Shown here: positions 31,423 through 43,389 of the stretch, one piece after another
How the letters are laid out: every line of letters starts with the position of its first letter
Position numbering within the stretch: position 1 is the stretch's first letter
Source of the DNA: Lenzites betulinus
Lineage: Eukaryota > Basidiomycota > Agaricomycetes > Polyporales > Polyporaceae
Direction: 5' to 3'
DNA: 64,000 bases
Assembly: GCA_022264855.1 (NCBI GenBank)
Contig: JABYQU010000064.1
Coordinates: 1-64,000 of the forward strand
Program-made: the position numbers and the translations under genes
The notes under the pieces: model-generated
The model's database searches: none
Told to the model about the DNA's origin: nothing
What the model saw: the letters and a program-made list of their open reading frames with translations, nothing else

Positions 31423-33165
31423 ATGACTGGGTTCTTGCGAGTCGACGGAACTCGAATCGTTAACGAAGATGGCAAGGAGGTGATCCTGCGCGGCGCTGGA
31501 CTGGGAGGTTGGATGACGTGAGTACCCGGACCTACCTCATCGCGAGAACGACGTTGCTCAGGGCATGCACGTCCATCTTAACTGATTCAGGATGGAGAAC
31601 TTCATCACAGGTAAGTCTCTTTTATTTGACGCGATTGTGAGACGTCATGACTAATCGCCATGCTACAGGCTATCCCGGGTGCGAGTTCCAGATCCGTGCG
31701 GCGCTGGCAGACGTACTCGGCCCACAAAAAGCTGCCTTCTACTTTGACAAGGTGAGCTATATGCACATCACCCAGGAACATCGACGGAACTGACACACAG
31801 TCCCTATATCTAGTTTCTTGAGCACTTCTTCGGCGAGGCCGATGCCGCGTTCTTCAAGTCCTTGGGGCTGAACTGTATCTGCATCGCTGTCAACTACCGG
31901 CACTTCGAAGATGACATGAACCCTCGTGTTCTGAAGCCGGAAGGATTCAAACATCTCGACCGCGTCGTCGCTACCTGCGCAAAACATGGAATTTATACCA
32001 TCATCGATATGCACACCGCGCCCGGCGGGCAGAGCGGTGGTTGGCACTGCGACTCCGGGACACACATTGCAAACTTCTGGATACACAAGGACTTCCAGGA
32101 CCGGCTCGTGTGGCTCTGGGCGGAGATCGCGAAGCACTACAAGGACGAAAAGGTCCGTCCTGCAACGTCATGCTCGCGGTGCACGTAATGACCGAGTCCC
32201 CGGCGCGCGGCAGTGGATAGCGGGGTACAACCCCATGAACGAGCCGGCGGACCCGAAGCACCTCGGAGTCGTCAACTTCTACGACCGCGTCTACTCCGCA
32301 ATCACGACCGTCGACCCGAACCACATGCTCTTCCTCGACGGCAACACGTACGCGTCGGACTTCTCGCGCTTCCCCGACGACGCGGCGACGCGCTGGCCGA
32401 ACGCGGCGTACTCGATCCACGACTACACCGCGTACGGCTTCAAGTGGGGGCTGGAGCCGTACGAGGACACAGCGGTGCAGCGCGCGCGCGTGAACGACAA
32501 CTACAAGAAGAAGCGCGCGTGGATGGACGCGCGCGGCCTGTGTGTGTGGAACGGCGAGTGGGGGCCCGGGTACGCGAGCAGGGAGCAGGACGGCGATGCG
32601 ATGGACGAGCTCAACGAGCGCCGCTACAAGCTGTTGAAGTACCAGCTTGGGTATTACGCGGAGGTGAGTACGCTAGCACCGTTGCAGGCATGTCCCTCAT
32701 GAGCCCTTCCAGGACCGCCTGAGCTGGTCCATTTGGCTGTACAAGGATATCGGCTTCCAGGGGATGGTGTACGTCTCGCGCGAGACGCCCTATATGCCGC
32801 TGTTCAAGGACTTCCTGGAGAAGAAACGCCGGCTGGCCATCGACTTGTGGGGCGCGGACGACAAGGACGTGCGCCACATCTACAAACCGATCGTCAAGCT
32901 CATCGAGAACAACGTATCGAACAAGGAGCACCTGAAGCTGTATCCCTACCCGGTGGGGTCGGTCGGGAGTCGCGTCACCACACAAGCTCGGAACATACTC
33001 GTTGGGGAGTTCCTTGTGAAAGAGTGGGCTGAGCATTTTAGAGGGATGTCGGAGGAGGAGCTCGAGAAGATGGCGGAGAGCTTCAAGTTTGAAAACTGCA
33101 TCGAAAGGGAGGGGTTGAACAAGGCGTTGAGGGAGCACGCAGAAACAGAGCAGGGCACGAACTAA
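31423..33165 (+). CDS. GH5 glycoside hydrolase, paralog B, 479 aa, 6 exons
   Basis: Exons 31423-31517, 31591-31610, 31669-31751, 31814-32152, 32214-32663 and 32713-33165. Same fold signatures as A: ILRGAGLGGWMTMENFITGYPG, YTIIDMHTAPGGQ, IAGYNPMNEP (acid/base Glu) and CVWNGEWGP (nucleophile Glu). Anomaly: in the strand-2 motif LNCIxIAVNYRHF the Arg present in A and C is Cys here (TGC at 31880-31882 versus CGC in C), a single C-to-T change at a residue conserved throughout GH5. Catalytic Glu residues are intact, so activity may be reduced or altered. Tandem with C, divergent from A. Intron 4 starts with the rare donor GTCCGT. Confidence 0.88.
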
Positions 33166-33798
33166 GCCTCTGCATGGCTGCAAGAGTTGAGCAATGTACG
33201 AATATGTAATGTGATCAATGGAACTCCTGTGCAGGTCAACGACCGTACTACTGTATCCTCGAAACGTAATTCGTTGCCGTCTCACTCTAGCTTTGAACAC
33301 GAAGTCAATACGCCGCTAATATAAACCGGCTAGTAGCACCGCCACAACTACTAGATCTAGAGCACTCATAAGTTATTCATCCTTCAAGTTAGCTTCTGCG
33401 ACTAGCTGTTTGCAACACACCTTGTAGACAGCTCACTCTAGCGTCTTACGGGTATAATCAATAGCATCATTCAGGTGTTCATCAGTACGCTGACCTTTCG
33501 GCTTAGAACCCCCACTGGCAAGAATACGGCCCGCATTCTGGCTGCTATGGAGCGTCCGAGTATTCTCCGCGCCCAGACGAGAGGGACCGACGCCGACGGC
33601 CGCCTTCCGGGCTGCGAGAGCCGCGACGAAATGAAACGAGCAGGGCGCACAACGCCACATCACGGTCAGGTGTACTCGTGCCGCCTCCCAGGATACTCGA
33701 CCTTCGGGGGGCAGGCACAGCGCGGTAGGGGGCGGTCCGAGGACTGTGTGCTAATTCGAGGGCCGTGTGAGCCCAGAACGATCATACGGTCGGATCCA
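33166..33798. other. Intergenic between GH5 B and C
   Basis: Holds the 27-bp shared element (33550-33576) and gene C's TATA region; no gene. Confidence 0.5.
33550..33576 (+). promoter_or_regulatory. 27-bp element shared upstream of GH5 C and A
   Basis: GAGCGTCCGAGTATTC followed by TCCGCGCCCAG, 353 bp upstream of gene C; two mismatches to 30527-30553. Relative to transcription it has opposite orientation in A and C. Confidence 0.5.
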
Positions 33799-33807
33799 TA
33801 TATGAGG
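33799..33807 (+). promoter_or_regulatory. TATA-like box of GH5 C
   Basis: TATATGAGG about 104 bp upstream of ATG 33903, aligned with the B TATA box. Confidence 0.45.
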
Positions 33808-33902
33808 TCCTGCGACGCACCGGCGACCGCACTGTAGGATCCGTCCTGAGGACGCCGCTGCTGCCACAAGACTGCACTTTCCGACGCGTCGCTGCACAAG
33901 AC

Positions 33903-35638
33903 ATGGCTGGATTCCTGCGGGTCGATAAGACGCGGATTGTTGACGGAGATGGCAAGGAAGTGATCCTGCGCGGCGCGGGACTCGGGGGCTGGATGACGTG
34001 AGTGTTCGGGCCTGCCTCATCGCACGGCGACGCTGCTCAATGCATATCTGCGTACCGTGTCCAGGATGGAGAACTTCATTTCAGGTAAGACTCTTCTTTC
34101 ACTATCGCGAGACGTAACGGCCCATACATGACGCTGCAGGCTATCCCGGGTGCGAGTTCCAGATACGTGCGGCGCTGGCGGAAGTACTCGGCACCCAAAA
34201 GGCTGCCTTCTTCTTCGACAAGGTGAGCTATGCGCACATCTCATAGGAACGCCGACGGAACTCACAAATACATCCTGAAGTTCCTTGAGCACTTCTTCGG
34301 CGAGCCTGATGCGGCGTTCTTCAAGTCCTTGGGCCTGAACTGTATCCGCATCGCTGTCAACTATCGCCACTTCGAGGACGACATGAACCCACGCGTGCTC
34401 AAACCTGAGGGGTTCAAGCATCTCGACCGCGCTGTCGCGGCATGCGCGAAACACGGGATATATACCATTATTGATATGCATACTGCGCCGGGCGGGCAGA
34501 ATGGCGGTTGGCATTGCGACGCCGGCACGCACATTGCAAACTTCTGGATACACAAGGACTTCCAGGACCGGCTCGTGTGGCTCTGGGCGGAGATCGCGAA
34601 GCACTACAAGGACGAAAAGGTCCGTCCTGTCTGTGCATGGCCTCCTGATGTGCGCCGTGACCAATTTGCTCATGAGGCGGCAGTGGATAGCGGGGTACAA
34701 TCCCATGAACGAGCCGTCCGACCCGCAGCACAGCGGGCTTGTGAACTTCTACGACCGCGTCTACGCGGCGGTCTCGGCCGTGGACCCGAACCACATGCTC
34801 TTCCTCGACGGCAATACGTACGCGACCGACTTCTCGCGCTTCCCGGATGACGCAGCGGCGCGCTGGCCGAACGCGGCGTATGCGATCCACGACTACTCCT
34901 TGTACGGATTCCCGGCCAGCCCGGAGCCGTACGCCCGCACGGAGGAACAGCGCAGACGCATGGCGCGGAGCTACGAGAAGAAACGCTCGTGGATGGATGA
35001 GCGCGGCCTCTGCGTCTGGAATGGCGAGTGGGGGCCGGTGTATGCGAGGAAGGAATACGAAGGCGACGCGATGGACGAGATTAACGAACGCCGCTACAAC
35101 GTCCTGAAGGACCAGCTCGAGCTGTATGCGAAGGTGAGTCCGCTCACGGCGCTGGAATTTCGGGCACGCACCTCATGAACACCCCCAGGACCGACTGAGC
35201 TGGTCCATCTGGCTATACAAGGACATTGGCTTCCAGGGCATGGTTTACGTCTCACGCGAAACACCCTACATGAAGTTGTTCAAGGACTTCCTAGAGAAAA
35301 AGTACAGGCTAGCGGTCGACTCCTGGGGCGCGGACGACAAATTCGTGCGCGACGCCTACCGACCCATTATTCAACTCATCGAAGACAACGTACCAAACGA
35401 GGAGCACCGCAAGTTATATCCCTACCCGGTATGGACGGTGGAGGGTCGCGTCGCCCGACTCGCACGGAACACGCTTATCGGAGAATTCCTCGTCCGAGAG
35501 TGGGCAGAGCATTTCAGGGGAATGTCAGAGGAGCAGCTCGAGAAGGTGGCAGAAAGCTTCAAGTTGGAGAACTGCATCGAGAGGGAGGGGTTGAACAAGG
35601 TTTTGAGAGAGCACGCAGAGTCGCAGGGTACCAGCTGA
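33903..35638 (+). CDS. GH5 glycoside hydrolase, paralog C, 478 aa, 6 exons
   Basis: Exons 33903-33997, 34065-34084, 34140-34222, 34281-34619, 34684-35133 and 35189-35638. First five exons have exactly the lengths of paralog B, so B and C are a recent tandem duplication. MAGFLRVDKTRIVDGDGKEV, GLGGWMTMENFISGYPG, LNCIRIAVNYRHF (conserved Arg kept), IIDMHTAPGGQNGG, IAGYNPMNEP, CVWNGEWGPVYARKEYEG. Both catalytic Glu are present. No signal peptide. Intron 4 uses donor GTCCGT as in B. Expected role as for paralog A: beta-glucoside hydrolysis, probably intracellular; substrate not determinable here. Confidence 0.9.
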
Positions 35639-35708
35639 ACTGGCCAAGCAACGACGGCTGCAAGAGATGGTTGTTGTACAAGTACTTTTGTGTAGGCTCG
35701 GGGGCGTA

Positions 35709-36907
35709 TCATCGCAAGGCAAACCTATCTCTAGCTTTGACATTACGCCTTATGTCTTCTTCGCGCAGCTTCGTCTCTAGTGCGTTGAACAGCTCGCGCG
35801 CATATTTCTCTCCATCCTGGAAGAGCTATCAGTCAAATCCAGAAATTTCGAGCCCTCTTCTGACGAACCGAAATGTATGACTTTAGTTGTGTCAGTCCCA
35901 GCTCCCCCGGCCCAGACAGTCGCATAGATTGTAGTCTGGGTGATACCACAGAGGCAAAGGAAAACATCAGGTGCATCCGCACTGGCGCAGATGCTTCCTC
36001 CGGTGGTGTCGCGTCAAGAAAATGAGTTGGCGGCAGCTTTAGGGCGATTCGTGAGGTTAGCACAACGGTAGGACATGCCATGAAGTAGACCCACGAGATT
36101 TAACGTGACGCATATAGGCCACTTGTCTTGTCCATGCAGCACTTCACCTTCGTCCCAGTAATCAGGCAGTTCGAAATCTGCTGCCGTCCTGACCATATCT
36201 CGCGTGTCAAATCCGCTGACAGTGGGAACGGCCTCTCTGTTGTCGACGTCCATTGCACTGGCACTGTCCGTCGCCTCCTTGGAAGATTCTGGAGTGTGGT
36301 ATTCTACTGCCCGCGTTCGCGGCACTTTCGTGTCCCATAGGGCCGCGCGCGTAGCCAAAAAAAGCGCATCAACCGTGTTTCCTGCATCTGAAAGTATGAC
36401 AGCGTCGACGTTGAGCAGCCAAGACTTTTTTCGAGGGATGATGGTAAGGTTTTGTGGGTGCAGGGAGGGGTGGCCGATCGTTTGCTGCAAGATTACTGTG
36501 AGGTCGTACTGTAGCTCGTCCAACGCGTTCGGCGACAGATGTGGGTATGCTGAAGGAGAGCTGTCTTTCGTCCATTGAGATATACGTCCAATATGATGTA
36601 CAGACCAGACAAACACGGACCAGGAGACAGTACACACTACCCTTCCGCCGTCGGCACCATCGCCCAATTCAATATCTTCGACCTCTAGCTTCGTCGCCGC
36701 AAGCACTTCTGTTCCGCCCCCGCCTTCGTGGGGCATTTTCCCAATATTGAGCCTCGCGCTGCCGTTCGCGAGGGGCGCGACGCCCGTCTCGAGTAAAACC
36801 GTTCGGAAGTCGAGGAGGCCGCGTCCATCTGCGCGTAAGGGCGGGGTCGCCTGGAGAGATGCCTGAATATATGCGCGTTCAGACTTTGAAACCAGCTGAG
36901 CAGCCAT
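35709..36907 (-). CDS. RRP42: Exosome RNase PH-like subunit Rrp42, 342 aa, 4 exons
   Basis: Exons 36621-36907, 36095-36560, 35869-36036 and 35709-35816. Family string: SKSERAYIQASLQATPPLR, ADGRGLLDFR, ETGVAPLANGSARLNIG, GTEVLAATKLEVED, SPSAYPHLSPNALDELQYDL, SWLLNVDAVILSDAGNTVDA, KWPICVTLNL then LPPTHFLDATPPEEA and PRLQSMRLSGPGEL, ending RNVKARDRFALR. Rrp42 is a catalytically inactive ring subunit of the RNA exosome (nucleus and cytoplasm). Splice 1 (donor GTCCGT) was placed to give VCTVSCSPSAYP as in the family. Start at MAAQLVSK; an in-frame Met seven codons earlier is possible. Shares a 132-bp divergent promoter with the peptidase at 37040. Confidence 0.9.
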
Positions 36908-37039
36908 TTGAGCAAAAGCACGGCCCAAGCAGAGAGTGAGGATGAGCGTCCCAGTCTAAGATGGAAGAGTGAGCGAAAGCGCGGGTATGATGGGCGCCTA
37001 CGAGGCTCGCTCCTTGACCTCAATCATCTGGAGGACAAG
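36908..37039. promoter_or_regulatory. Bidirectional promoter, Rrp42 / M24 peptidase
   Basis: Only 132 bp separate the divergent start codons; no TATA box evident. Confidence 0.5.
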
Positions 37040-39131
37040 ATGGCTAACAAGACATATCCAGGTATGCACACGCCAGAACATGTCTGAATTGTGCAAAATA
37101 CTCACGCCTAGAAGCCCAACAGCATGTCATCAAGACTTTCACGAAACTAGTCGAACTCCTTCCCGCCGTCGAACAGAACAAGGTATGTCCGAAGCTGCCT
37201 TTCAAAGAGGTTCATGTTACTGATCCTTGTATTTTATAGCCCCAGATAGTGCTTCTTGCGGGAGAGGTCACACCGTTCCGCAATGATACGGATCGCGAAA
37301 TGCCTTTCAGGCAGGTTAGTCCCCTTGGCATCGAAAGTCATTGTCTAATGGTCCTTGCGAGGATATGACCTTCGTGCCTGCACGATGCGAGGGCAGACAT
37401 AGGATCTGTGCGAAACATTTGTTGGCAAAGGATACTAATATATTGCTCTAGGAATCCAATTTCTTCTATCTCTCAGGATGCCGAGTCCCCGCATCGTACC
37501 TTCTATTGGCATACCAGAACGGCACCTCGCTAGCAAACACGCCCTCTTCCCAATTGTTCATTCCCAAAGCCGAACTCGCCGACATAATGTGGTCCGTTCC
37601 TCCCCCATCTCTGGACGAAGCCGCCGCTACGCATGATGTTACACGCGTCGACCACCCCGCTGCGCTCTCCGATGCCATCCAAGAGTTAATCAAGGCATTC
37701 CCTGGCGCGCTCGTCCATATACTACCATCTTCCCCCCTCTTCCCCACCATCCCATCGAAATACACAGCGGACTTCCTCGCAGCCAACGTGCACCTCACAG
37801 AGGACTATCTGCTCCCTGCACTTCACCGCACTCGTCTGGTTAAAGACGCGGAAGAAATCGCGCTTATCAGGCAGGCCAACCAGATCAGCTCTCGCGCTCA
37901 CGAGGTCGTTATGCGTGTGCTTGGGCAGGGCGTGAGGGGGCTCATACAGCGCGGCAAGGGTGCTGGGACGGAGCGTCCGCTGCTTCCCGGCGAATGGCTC
38001 ATCCAGAAGGAAGCCGAAGCCGAGGCCTTGTTTGTCGCCTCCTGTCGCCGTGAGGGGTGAGTTCGTGTTTTTGTTATCATCCAACACATGCTGAGCGTGT
38101 CTTCAGAGCAGAACACCAGGCATACCTTCCGATCGTGGCGGCATCGACACGCGCGTCGACGCTGCACTACTGCTGCAACGACCGCGAGTTCGCGTGGGGG
38201 CCTGTACGCCCCCATGATCACCAGAACCACAACGATCTCGCGCACGACCATGACCGGGTACTCAACCCCCAAGTCCTGCTGATAGATGCCGGCTGCGAGT
38301 GGAAATGCTATGCTTCAGACAGTACGTGTCCCAACACGTTACAGCGGCGGTATACTGCTCACAATACCCTTTAAAGTCACCCGCACCATGCCAGTGGGCA
38401 ACGGCGGCAAGTTCACCCCCGAAGCGCGGGCCATCTATGAGCTTGTTCTTGAGATGCAGCGGGTACGACCACACAGATCGATCTGCATCATATAACATAG
38501 CTGACGTACGTCTACTCAGTTATCATTTGAAGCCCTGAAGCCCGGTCTGCACTGGGATGCAATCCAGTTCATCTGCCACCGCACCCTTGTACGCGGCTTC
38601 CAGAAGTTGGGGATCTTCAAGTCGCCGTCGTCGACAAACTCGGGCTCCTGGAACTCCGAGGAGGCGATCATGGCCAGCGGGGTCAGCGCTGCATTCTTCC
38701 CGCACGGCGTCGGTCACTCTCTGGGCATGGATGTGCACGACGTTCCCAGCGCGAGCAAGCCGGTGCAGAATGATACGATCAAGGGCATCCCGCTGGGTCA
38801 CGATTCCTTCTACACGTATCTCCGACTGCGGCTCCCGCTCGAAGAGGGCATGGTTGTGGTAAGCACCGTGACTGGATCGTTATAGAGGAGATGACATCGA
38901 TACTCATGGCATGGGTAGACCGTGGAGCCGGGCTGTTACTTCTCCCCACACCTCCTCGCGCCTGTCCGCGACTCGAAGCACATTGACCACGAGGTCCTCA
39001 AGCGCTACGAAAGCGTCGGCGGCGTTCGTATCGAGGATGTCGTCTTAATCACTAAGGAGGGCTACGAGAATCTGACGACCGTCAGGAGCGACACCGAGTG
39101 GGTGGAGAAGGTCTGCGCTGGTGAGATCTAA
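37040..39131 (+). CDS. Xaa-Pro dipeptidase/aminopeptidase (M24B), 541 aa, 8 exons
   Basis: Exons 37040-37061, 37112-37182, 37240-37314, 37452-38056, 38107-38321, 38377-38462, 38520-38858 and 38919-39131. The N-terminal AMP_N domain has VLLAGEVTPFRNDTDREMPFRQ and ESNFFYLSGCRVPASYL. The pita-bread domain keeps all five metal ligands: LLIDAG and SDITRT (Asp), FPHGVGHSLGMDVHD (His), TVEPGCYFSP (Glu), VRIEDVVLI (Glu). LHYCCNDREF matches prolidase-type members. It removes or splits N-terminal Xaa-Pro peptides in a metal-dependent reaction; whether prolidase or aminopeptidase P is not decided by sequence alone. No obvious targeting sequence, so probably cytosolic. Confidence 0.9.
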
Positions 39132-39263
39132 TGGCACTTGGGCTGATGATATGCTTTGGTCGCTATGTCGTGTACGATAACGCAAGCATTTGTATGATCT
39201 AACGAATGTCTTCTATGGATGTATGCCAAATGGCGTGTTCTGCTTTACGACCAGGAGTACTGT

Positions 39264-40991
39264 CTACCCCGTTTTGGCCTTGAGATGCTTCCATAATGTC
39301 ATGAACATGACACTCCCAATGCCCACGATAGCCACCTGCATCCCCACATAACTCAGCATCCCGACCTTCACGCCCGCACCTCCCCACACCGCCCCCGTCA
39401 CACGCCCGGAGTAGTTGCTGTATTGTATAGCCAGGCTGATCCGCCCGTTCCACTCCCCAGGCAGCTGCTTCGACAGCAGACTGAGCGTCACCGTGCTCGC
39501 GATGTTGAACCCGAGCGCGACGAGGAACCAGCAGATGAAGAGGCTCCCGTAGTTGACCTGCTCCTCGCCCAGGATCGCGAGCGCGACGACCAGCCCCGCG
39601 AAGCCGACGGCGACCCCGGTCGCGAGCGTGTGCCGGTCCTGCACGCGCCGCGCGATGTGCAGGTTCACGAGCAGGAACGGGATCGTGCACGCGCCGCCGA
39701 GCGCGATGAGGTTGCCCGCCGCGAACGGGCTGAAGTGGAACGGGTTCTCGCGCACGTGCGAGCTGGTGAAGACGGGGATGTTCGCCTCCCATGCGCCGAG
39801 GATGAAGAAGCAGGTCATCGCGAACCAGCACATCGTCACTGCGGCCCCCCACTGGCCGCGAGTCATCCGGTGGAGGGGCGGCGGGGCGGCGGTCGCGGGC
39901 GGGGGCGAGGGTGAGACCCGTATGGCTTCGGCACGGAGGACTTCGGAGGTGATCACGCGTGTAGGCTCGTCGTCATCTGCCTTGTCCTCGCTTTCCATCG
40001 CCAGGTCGGCCTGTGCAGGAAGTGGTCGAAGCGCTATGCTCTGCGGGGCGGCAGGCGTACGCGGCACATCTTCGTACAGGGTTGCCGCGACGACCCAGAA
40101 AATTGCCCAAATAACCGCCATGATCCAGGCGGGGCTGGTATATCCATTGAACACCATGTTGTTGAACCCAATCTTGTAGCTGACAAGAAAAGATCAGCTC
40201 GGAGCAGTATTCGAGAAGAGCGACATAGATACTTACAGAAGGCCTCCAACAAAAGGCCCGAGGCTGAATCCGATTCCTTGACCCAGAACAAGCCAGCCCG
40301 CCAGCGTGGTCCTGCGGCGGACGCCGACAATTCTAGGATCCGAGCAGTAGCGCTTGCAGTACATCCAGAAGGTGAATGCAAAGCCGGTGACGATGCGCCC
40401 GAGGAGGATCAGGTACAGCCAATTGGCGCGATACGCCAGCCCATATAAGATGTTCCCTGCGCATGCAGAAGCACACGCAAAATGAAGCGGACGCTTGTAT
40501 CCACCTTTAGAGCATATGCCTGAGTTTATTAACTGTAGCAATTGGGTGCTGTGGGCCATACCTTTGTCGAGACGCATCAGGGGGAGGAGAGCGAGCCCCG
40601 AGAATACGGTGGGAATGCCGATGACGAGGCCGGAGAAGGTGGACGTTCCGCCGAGGTGTTGCGCATACTCGTTCGAAGATGATACAATGATGAAGAAAGT
40701 GAGCTGTGTGAAGACATATTGAGCACACTATATCCGATATTGCAGACTCAGACGGCGTGAATTTACCTGGAGAAGGACGTTGGCCAGAAGAATGATGATT
40801 AACGAGGCCATCTTGGGTAGCCGGAAGTCATCCCCGATTTGTTGCTGGCCGGTCTCATTCGCCTCCAGTGGTGGTGTCGTTGCTCCGTCGTCGACAGTGG
40901 AGTGTAATGCATGGCTCGCACGAGAGCTTGAAGCGGGCCTGGGGCGTTCCAAAAGTCCCAAGACCGTCGTAGGAAGTCTCACTCCTGTCAT
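39264..40991 (-). CDS. MFS transporter, 516 aa, 4 exons
   Basis: Exons 40767-40991, 40562-40703, 40237-40504 and 39264-40179. A polar N-terminus is followed by LIIILLANVLLQ, then STFSGLVIGIPTVFSGLALLPL, ILYGLAYRANWLYLILLGRIVTG (loop/TM2-4 with GRIVTG typical of MFS), GWLVLGQGIGFSLGPFVGG, SPAWIMAVIWAIFWVVAATL. A hydrophilic central loop of about 80 residues (PLPAQADLAMESEDKADDDEP..) separates the halves, and the second half has six further hydrophobic segments. Secondary carrier at the plasma or vacuolar membrane; substrate unknown. Start at 40991 is the first in-frame ATG; the frame open further upstream begins with GTG. Confidence 0.85.
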
Positions 40992-42533
40992 CGTGTGGCC
41001 GCCTTGAAAGAGAGCTGAGCGGCTGCATGGCAGCACTGAGTCGAACTTTGAACTTACGTAGCCGAAGTATTTGAAAAAGTCAAATGTTGGTGGCGCTGTT
41101 CATATGATAGTAGTGTGTGCTAGTTACTTATTAGCGCTGCAACTAGTCTCGTACTATGTAGCTATAGTATTAACGAACGGGGACGGAACTCCGCATCCCA
41201 GTGAGTCATCAACTTGAAGGCCTGCGCCGGAGACGGAACGCCCCGTTTGAACGTTTGAACGTTTGAACGCCAAACCGTAGAGACTACTAGAAAGGCTGTT
41301 GATTGGGAGCATGAACAATGCGCTGATGACTACGTACAAAGTCTAGGGGGACTTGTTATGATATTAGTCACTTATCTGGTACTCCGGAGGCTTAGAACCG
41401 AAAGTATGGTCGTTTGAAGGATCCTACACCGTGGCACCAAACTAATCAAGTCTTGTTTTGCAAACTTTGAGGATGGCCTAGTGCTCGGACTACCAGGGAG
41501 TCTACTTGAAATGACGGTGGGGGCTCGTGGGTTCGAGGTTCAGGCCTCAGGACCTGGAGCGTCATGGCGGCAGCCCCATGCACTCATCAGATTCATGCTG
41601 TTAGTTACGCAGAGAAGGCAGAGCTGATGTACTTGGGCGGAGTCATCGGACACGCGTACACCGAGAACCAGCTGAGCCCATACTTATCATGAGCTTGAAG
41701 CGAGTTCATATCCGTGTATTCTATCGCTGCTATGAATTGTACGTCGAGTCCGATACTCGCGCGATTCTGATTCTTTCACGTCTCGAATTTGGCTAGATAG
41801 TCTAGGAGTCTTCGGCGGCTTGATAACTTATGAGCGCGTTCAATTGGCAGCAGCAGTTTCGCACCGCCGACGCCATTCGACGGCAAGATGTCACATGTTG
41901 ATGATAATACTCACCATGGGCGTCCGCTAGGAACAACTTCGGGCGGCGAGGTCGGCTGCAGATGATTCTGACGCTGTGGACAATCTGTGGTGGAGGCTCG
42001 AGGAGGAGCGGCGGAGACGAGGCTGCATCGTACAGGACAGGCGCCGGCCGGGTAAAGCCGAAAACACAGGTCGGGATCTCTTGCCGGGCTCTCTTGACCT
42101 TGTCTTCCCCTCTCCGCTCTCGTCTGGCCTCGTCCGTGGCCTCCGCCTCCCCGGTCCTCCAGTTCACCGAACGGACGAGTCGTGCAAGCCAGCGAGGCCT
42201 CACCCGGTCAAACGAGATTCTTCGGCAAGGTCTCCCGCGTCTTGGCGACCTGATCTAGGGTAGATGCAGCCGTCGGCAAGTAAGACGATGGAGCCCCCAA
42301 CCATTCAAACGTTCATCACTGGCAAACCACTCGCAGTGTCCAGCTTTTGTGCCTCGGGCCTATCTCATTGGCTCGTCATGCGGCCTATGCCGCGAGCGGC
42401 CACTGCAGCCGCGACCAAGGATCGTATTTAAGCGCGTCCTCGTAGCTTGCTTTACACCGCCGTCTTCCTCTTCGCCTTTCAATCCCACCTCCCGCCTTTC
42501 CTTCCCCAACCCCCTTCAAGACCGACCGTCACA
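40992..42533. other. Long intergenic region, possible tRNA-like relic
   Basis: 1.5 kb without a gene I can support. Contains three tandem GTTTGAAC units (41245-41268) and box A/box B-like sequences at 41474-41540. Confidence 0.4.
42425..42432 (+). promoter_or_regulatory. TATA-like box of the 42534 gene
   Basis: TATTTAAG about 102 bp upstream of the ATG. Confidence 0.45.
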
Positions 42534-43389
42534 ATGCTCGCCCTCAACCTTGCTGCCCTCGGCCTCTCTGCCATCTCCGCTGTCGCCGCGTTCCCTGCCG
42601 TGAAGCTTCCGCGGGCTGCTCCCGGCCCGTGGTGCAACGGTCTCGGTTTTGGCGCGTTCGACGAGGCCTCCAATGTGATGCTCGCCGCGTGGAACACCAC
42701 CGGCACCAACACAAACAGCACTGGGGCCCCGCTCGTCCTCGCCAGCGGCGGCTCGATCACTGGCGTATCTTTCAGGCGCTTGGCGGTGCGTGGCCAACGG
42801 CCGTCTTGTCGACGCGTTTGGCATCAGGCATCGAGGCTGACATGCAGTGTGATTACCCCGTAGACATGGGCGTCGTTCCCCTTCAACGACTTCCCCACGG
42901 TCTCGCTCATGAACGGCACCCTCATTCCCAATGGCGAGAACACCACCCCCGCGCAAGCCACCATTGTGGAGGAGGGCTCGGAGATCGGCTTCGTGCTGCG
43001 TAACGACGCAAACCCGCTCGAGGGCGCCCAGATCTACTGCGGTGTGGTAAGTGTCGCAATATTGTGTTTTGCTTTCTGCACCGCGATCATCATCTCCTGA
43101 AACATGCTCTCGATGATCACTTCGGAGTATATCGGATAATGCTTTAGCAACGGAGTGGCGTTATGAGAGTGGCGGCTGACACTGCTTTTGCTTTGCTATG
43201 CAGGCTGACACCGACCCTGCCGGGCACGGCACTGGACACCCCTTCCTCGCGGTCAACGGCGACACGGACTCGTTCCAGCTATGCAAAGTTGGCACGCAGA
43301 ACGTCGTGTACTGGAAGCCCATTCCGGACCACGGCGAGGACTTCTCGACGTGCTACCCCGTCAAGGTCCAGATCATCGAGCAGAACTAA
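42534..43389 (+). CDS. Small secreted protein, 199 aa, 3 exons
   Basis: Exons 42534-42764, 42864-43046 and 43204-43389. Signal peptide MLALNLAALGLSAISAVAAF with cleavage expected near AAF, possibly followed by a KLPR processing site. Mature part has four Cys (GPWCNG, IYCGV, QLCKVG, STCYPV), N-glycosylation sequons (NTTGTN, NGT, NTT) and no family I recognise; WASFPFNDFPTVSLMNGTLIP and GFVLRNDANPLEGAQIYCG look like beta-strand-rich sandwich segments. All introns are phase 0. Likely extracellular; role unknown. TATA-like box about 100 bp upstream. Confidence 0.75.

Noticed and set aside
41976..42263. ORF with VDNLWWRLEEERRRRG as a gene
   Set aside because: No start context, splice partners or homology recognised.
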